Assembly (NCBI GenBank): GCA_017453465.1
Contig: JAFTEV010000076.1
Coordinates: 1 to 33,223, forward strand
Length of the DNA: 33,223 nt
Direction: 5' to 3'
Source of the DNA: Bacteroidaceae bacterium
GTDB lineage: Bacteria > Bacteroidota > Bacteroidia > Bacteroidales > Bacteroidaceae
A program made the position numbers and the translations under genes. The notes beneath the pieces were generated by a model. It saw only the letters and a program-made list of their open reading frames with translations. It ran no database searches and was not told where the DNA came from. Positions 31,630 to 33,223 of the stretch are shown one piece after another; position 1 is the first letter of the stretch, and every line of letters starts with the position of its first letter.

Positions 31630-32055
31630 CTAAACAAAGAAGCGGTATTCCTCCGCATCGTATGCCTCCAGGCCACTGACTCCATTGGCCTGGAGCACTC
31701 GTTCTATATAGACCTGTTCCCTCGGCGAGATGGCTCGCTCCCCATTGACGATGCGGTAATACTGCGTGTTGCCAAAGTGATAATACAGCGTGTCGCGAAT
31801 CTCCCTGGCCGCCTTCATGGGGATATTGTCAAACAGATGCGTCAGTCCGCGCTTAAACAGCTGCAACTCCGATGTCAGGTACTCCGTGCAGTCCTCTCCC
31901 TGCGCAAGCCGTGGGTTCAGCACCGAGACCGTCCTGCGGCTTTCGTCCACGTTCCTGAAAGCAACCTGCCGCAGACAATGTGCCGCCCGTGTGCACCCGC
32001 TGTTACTACAGTGCACAAAGGTCTTAGGTATCAACCGATAATCAATCGTTTTCAT
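31630..32055 (-). CDS. DUF6078-like protein
   Basis: A 141-residue protein, convergent with the helicase gene, their stops only six bases apart. The N-terminus MKTIDYRLIPKTFVHCSNSGCTRAAHCLRQVAFRNV has a Cys-rich pattern (HC-S-N-S-GC...HCLR) that I recall from Bacteroidetes DUF6078 proteins. The C-terminal half REIRDTLYYHFGNTQYYRIVNGERAISPREQVYIERVL looks like a helix-turn-helix-like fold. ATG at 32055 was chosen to match the family N-terminus; an in-frame ATG at 32079 adds MENREKND. The function is unknown. Confidence 0.68.
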   Translation of the reverse strand: MKTIDYRLIPKTFVHCSNSGCTRAAHCLRQVAFRNVDESRRTVSVLNPRLAQGEDCTEYLTSELQLFKRGLTHLFDNIPMKAAREIRDTLYYHFGNTQYYRIVNGERAISPREQVYIERVLQANGVSGLEAYDAEEYRFFV

Positions 32056-32147
32056 GTCATTCTTTTCTCTATTCTCCATCAGTTCTTTAGGTTTTTAAAG
32101 TACAACATTCTGCATAGTCATCTTCATCGCACCCCATTTTACCACCA

Positions 32148-32275
32148 TTTCCACTGCATTGGTAAAACATTACCACTATGGTGGTAAACTATTACCACCA
32201 TGATGGTAAACCTTTACCACCGCAGTGGTAATCCTTTCCCTTCATAATGGTAGCGAATTACCTGTGTGATGGTAA
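32148..32275. repeat. Palindrome array 1, TTACCA-N6-TGGTAA, 22-bp period
   Basis: Six 18-bp units with 4-base spacers, starting at 32148, 32170, 32192, 32214, 32236 and 32258, exactly 22 bases apart. Units 2 to 4 are near-perfect dyads (TTACCACTATGGTGGTAA, TTACCACCATGATGGTAA, TTACCACCGCAGTGGTAA). The first and fifth are degenerate (TTTCCACTGCATTGGTAA, TTCCCTTCATAATGGTAG). The sixth runs into the 3' end of the RhuM-like gene. The remaining gap back to 32055 holds nothing recognisable. Confidence 0.9.
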
Positions 32276-32592
32276 TCCTGTGCGCTTTCTTTTTCATAAG
32301 TTGCCGATGTTTTTAGGGTTACAATCATACGCTTCACCTCGCGATTGCCTCCCTGCTGAACTGTTTCCATTCTGGAAATAGTTGCCTCTTCTTTCAGTTC
32401 ACCAATCTCAAATATATTTGCCAAGTGCTTGCTGATGGCTGGCACTCCTACGTCGAAGAGTGCAGCCATTGCTTTCTGTGTACACCAAATGTTCTCATCC
32501 TTGTAATACACTTCCACGCCCTGCTCTTTATTTTCCAACTGAAAAATAAGGAACTCCGCTGTGCTGTTTCTTATTTCATATCTTTTAGCCAT
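32242..32592 (-). CDS. Truncated RhuM-like protein
   Basis: 116 residues matching only the N-terminal part of the RhuM/Fic-associated virulence protein family: STAEFLIFQLENKEQGVEVYYKDENIWCTQKAMAALFDVGVPAISKHLANIFEIGELKEEATISRMETVQQGGNREVKR. At the point where family members continue with a YNLDAIISVGYR-type motif, the sequence changes to unrelated residues. It ends YHHTGNSLPL, which is encoded by palindrome array 1. It has its own promoter, so the short form may be expressed. It could be a remnant gene or a functional DNA-binding fragment. Confidence 0.75.
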   Translation of the reverse strand: MAKRYEIRNSTAEFLIFQLENKEQGVEVYYKDENIWCTQKAMAALFDVGVPAISKHLANIFEIGELKEEATISRMETVQQGGNREVKRMIVTLKTSATYEKESAQDYHHTGNSLPL

Positions 32593-32620
32593 ATTAGGTT
32601 AACTCAGAAAATTGGTGGCT

Positions 32621-32652
32621 CAAAGATAGAAGAAACAATTGGAACGACCAAA
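32621..32652 (-). promoter_or_regulatory. Bacteroidetes promoter for the RhuM-like gene
   Basis: On the minus strand TTTG (32652-32649), a 20-base spacer, and TATCTTTG (32628-32621), a full consensus match. It lies 28 bases from the start codon at 32592. The rest of the stretch 32593-32816 is AT-rich with no recognisable gene. Confidence 0.75.
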
Positions 32653-32816
32653 ATAATTATTAAAAAGCTGACTGATTTTAGCAAAAATTCTATAGTAATG
32701 CAGTCAGAACATTACAACAGAAAGAAAAGAACTCCCAGGAGAAAAATGATAATGACAATGGTTGTAAAGCATCCTCCGGTCTTGGCTCTCTTCTGTTCTG
32801 CATAGCCAGGCACCCC

Positions 32817-32935
32817 TTCACATCACACTGGTAAAACCTTACCACTGCTAAGATGAACCTTACCATTGCACTGGTAAAACCTTGACTACGTAATGGCAAT
32901 ACATTACAACTGCTATGCAAACGTCTTACCGTAAA
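32817..32935. repeat. Palindrome array 2, degenerate TTACCA-N6-TGGTAA
   Basis: Units start at 32817, 32839, 32860, 32882 and 32904, with a partial one at 32926; spacing is 21-22 bases. The best unit is TTACCATTGCACTGGTAA (32860-32877). Others keep one good arm (TTACCACTGCTAAGATGA; TTCACATCACACTGGTAA). It is the same motif and period as array 1, but more decayed. The array lies upstream of the RhuM-like gene's promoter. Confidence 0.8.
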
Positions 32936-32999
32936 AAAGACAGTGATTACCTTATAAAACAATCAAAAAAAACGGCTGAAAAAAATTTCTATTCTTTCC

Positions 33000-33030
33000 T
33001 TTGCTGTTTCAACTTTTCTTTATACCTTTG
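33000..33030 (+). promoter_or_regulatory. Orphan plus-strand promoter
   Basis: TTTG (33000-33003), a 19-base spacer, and TACCTTTG (33023-33030) form a full Bacteroidetes promoter pointing right. No start codon with an open frame follows before the IS-like sequence, so the gene it once served appears to be interrupted or lies beyond the window. Confidence 0.7.
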
Positions 33031-33101
33031 TACCCGTTCATTGCGATGCACATACAATTTTTATTTGCTCAATCGCATCTTGAACTAGTAGTCTGTAAAG
33101 C

Positions 33102-33221
33102 CTAAAAGTTGACTAAAGGGTACAAGTGTTTTAGTTTAACCCTTGCCTCTTCATTTGTAAACTGCCAGTCTACTCCCTTTTGCCTGTTGTTTCTATCGGT
33201 ATGCCATTTCTCCAATTCCGC
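33102..33221 (-). mobile_element. 3' end of an IS630-family transposase
   Basis: The minus-strand frame enters from the right edge and stops at 33102-33104. Its 39 residues (ending DWQFTNEEARVKLKHLYPLVNF, preceded by EKWHTDRNNRQKGV) match the C-terminal end I know from IS630-type transposases (DWQFTTEDARIKLKRLYP-like). The start is outside the window. The element's terminal repeat should lie between about 33080 and 33101; IS630 elements insert at TA, and a TA is present at 33088-33089, but the boundary is not resolved. Confidence 0.75.
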
Positions 33222-33223
33222 AT

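Noticed and set aside
32148-32275. CRISPR array candidate
   Set aside because: Repeats of 18 bases with only 4-base spacers and a 22-base period do not fit CRISPR; the units are dyads.
33031-33101. tRNA or other stable RNA after the orphan promoter
   Set aside because: No cloverleaf or T-loop consensus could be found.

Overview
The window looks like a chromosomal segment of a Bacteroidales bacterium, most likely Prevotella or a close Prevotellaceae relative. This rests on the Bacteroidetes-type promoters (TTTG, a spacer of about 19-20 nt, then TAnnTTTG), on weak or absent Shine-Dalgarno sites, and on families typical of the order (DUF4369, DUF6089, DUF6242, DUF6078, FISUMP/BIG2 secreted proteins). 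The conserved block DUF6089 - uppS - bamA - ompH - ompH - murI points the same way. The assignment comes from gene content read by eye, not from a database search.

Layout. 1-297: tail of an unidentified gene and a hairpin repeat. 298-12110: plus-strand housekeeping genes: aroQ, an O-methyltransferase, rbfA, a LolC/E-type permease, a TPR lipoprotein, a DUF4369/thioredoxin-like lipoprotein, pyrE, an SRPBCC protein, argH, an aldo/keto reductase, a CxxC lipoprotein, prmC and a radical SAM protein. 12111-15454: a nested-palindrome element, a bidirectional terminator, one minus-strand secreted mosaic protein (dockerin-like, BIG2, FISUMP, SUMF1-like) with a long structured leader, and gene-poor DNA with a strong cruciform. 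15455-17613: a small accessory island with a bPH/XRE gene pair and a HigBA-type toxin-antitoxin pair flanked by perfect 121-bp direct repeats. 17614-26151: envelope biogenesis genes: a DUF6242 lipoprotein, DUF6089, uppS, bamA, three Skp/OmpH paralogues and murI. 26183-31623: a split chromate transporter pair, an M16 peptidase, a PfkB kinase and a DEAD-box RNA helicase. 31630-33223: a second accessory end with a DUF6078 gene, a truncated RhuM-like gene between two 22-bp-period palindrome arrays, an orphan promoter, and the 3' end of an IS630-type transposase at the right edge.

The most unusual feature is the repeat content. Almost every gap between transcription units holds a hairpin whose arms are tandem iterations of a short unit (about 5-9 nt). 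The unit differs from site to site, but some elements are clearly copies of each other at distant loci, in direct or inverted orientation. Several overlap 3' ends of genes and supply the stop codon. One palindrome lies in frame inside the M16 peptidase, and similar repeat DNA encodes part of the DEAD-box helicase tail. Together with the TTACCA-N6-TGGTAA arrays and the nested palindrome, these are the best candidates for something undescribed.

Functionally, the central block builds the cell envelope. UppS makes the undecaprenyl carrier, MurI makes D-glutamate for peptidoglycan, BamA inserts outer-membrane proteins, and the Skp-like proteins chaperone them across the periplasm. The flanking genes cover the shikimate pathway, pyrimidine and arginine biosynthesis, 30S maturation (RbfA), release-factor methylation (PrmC) and RNA remodelling.
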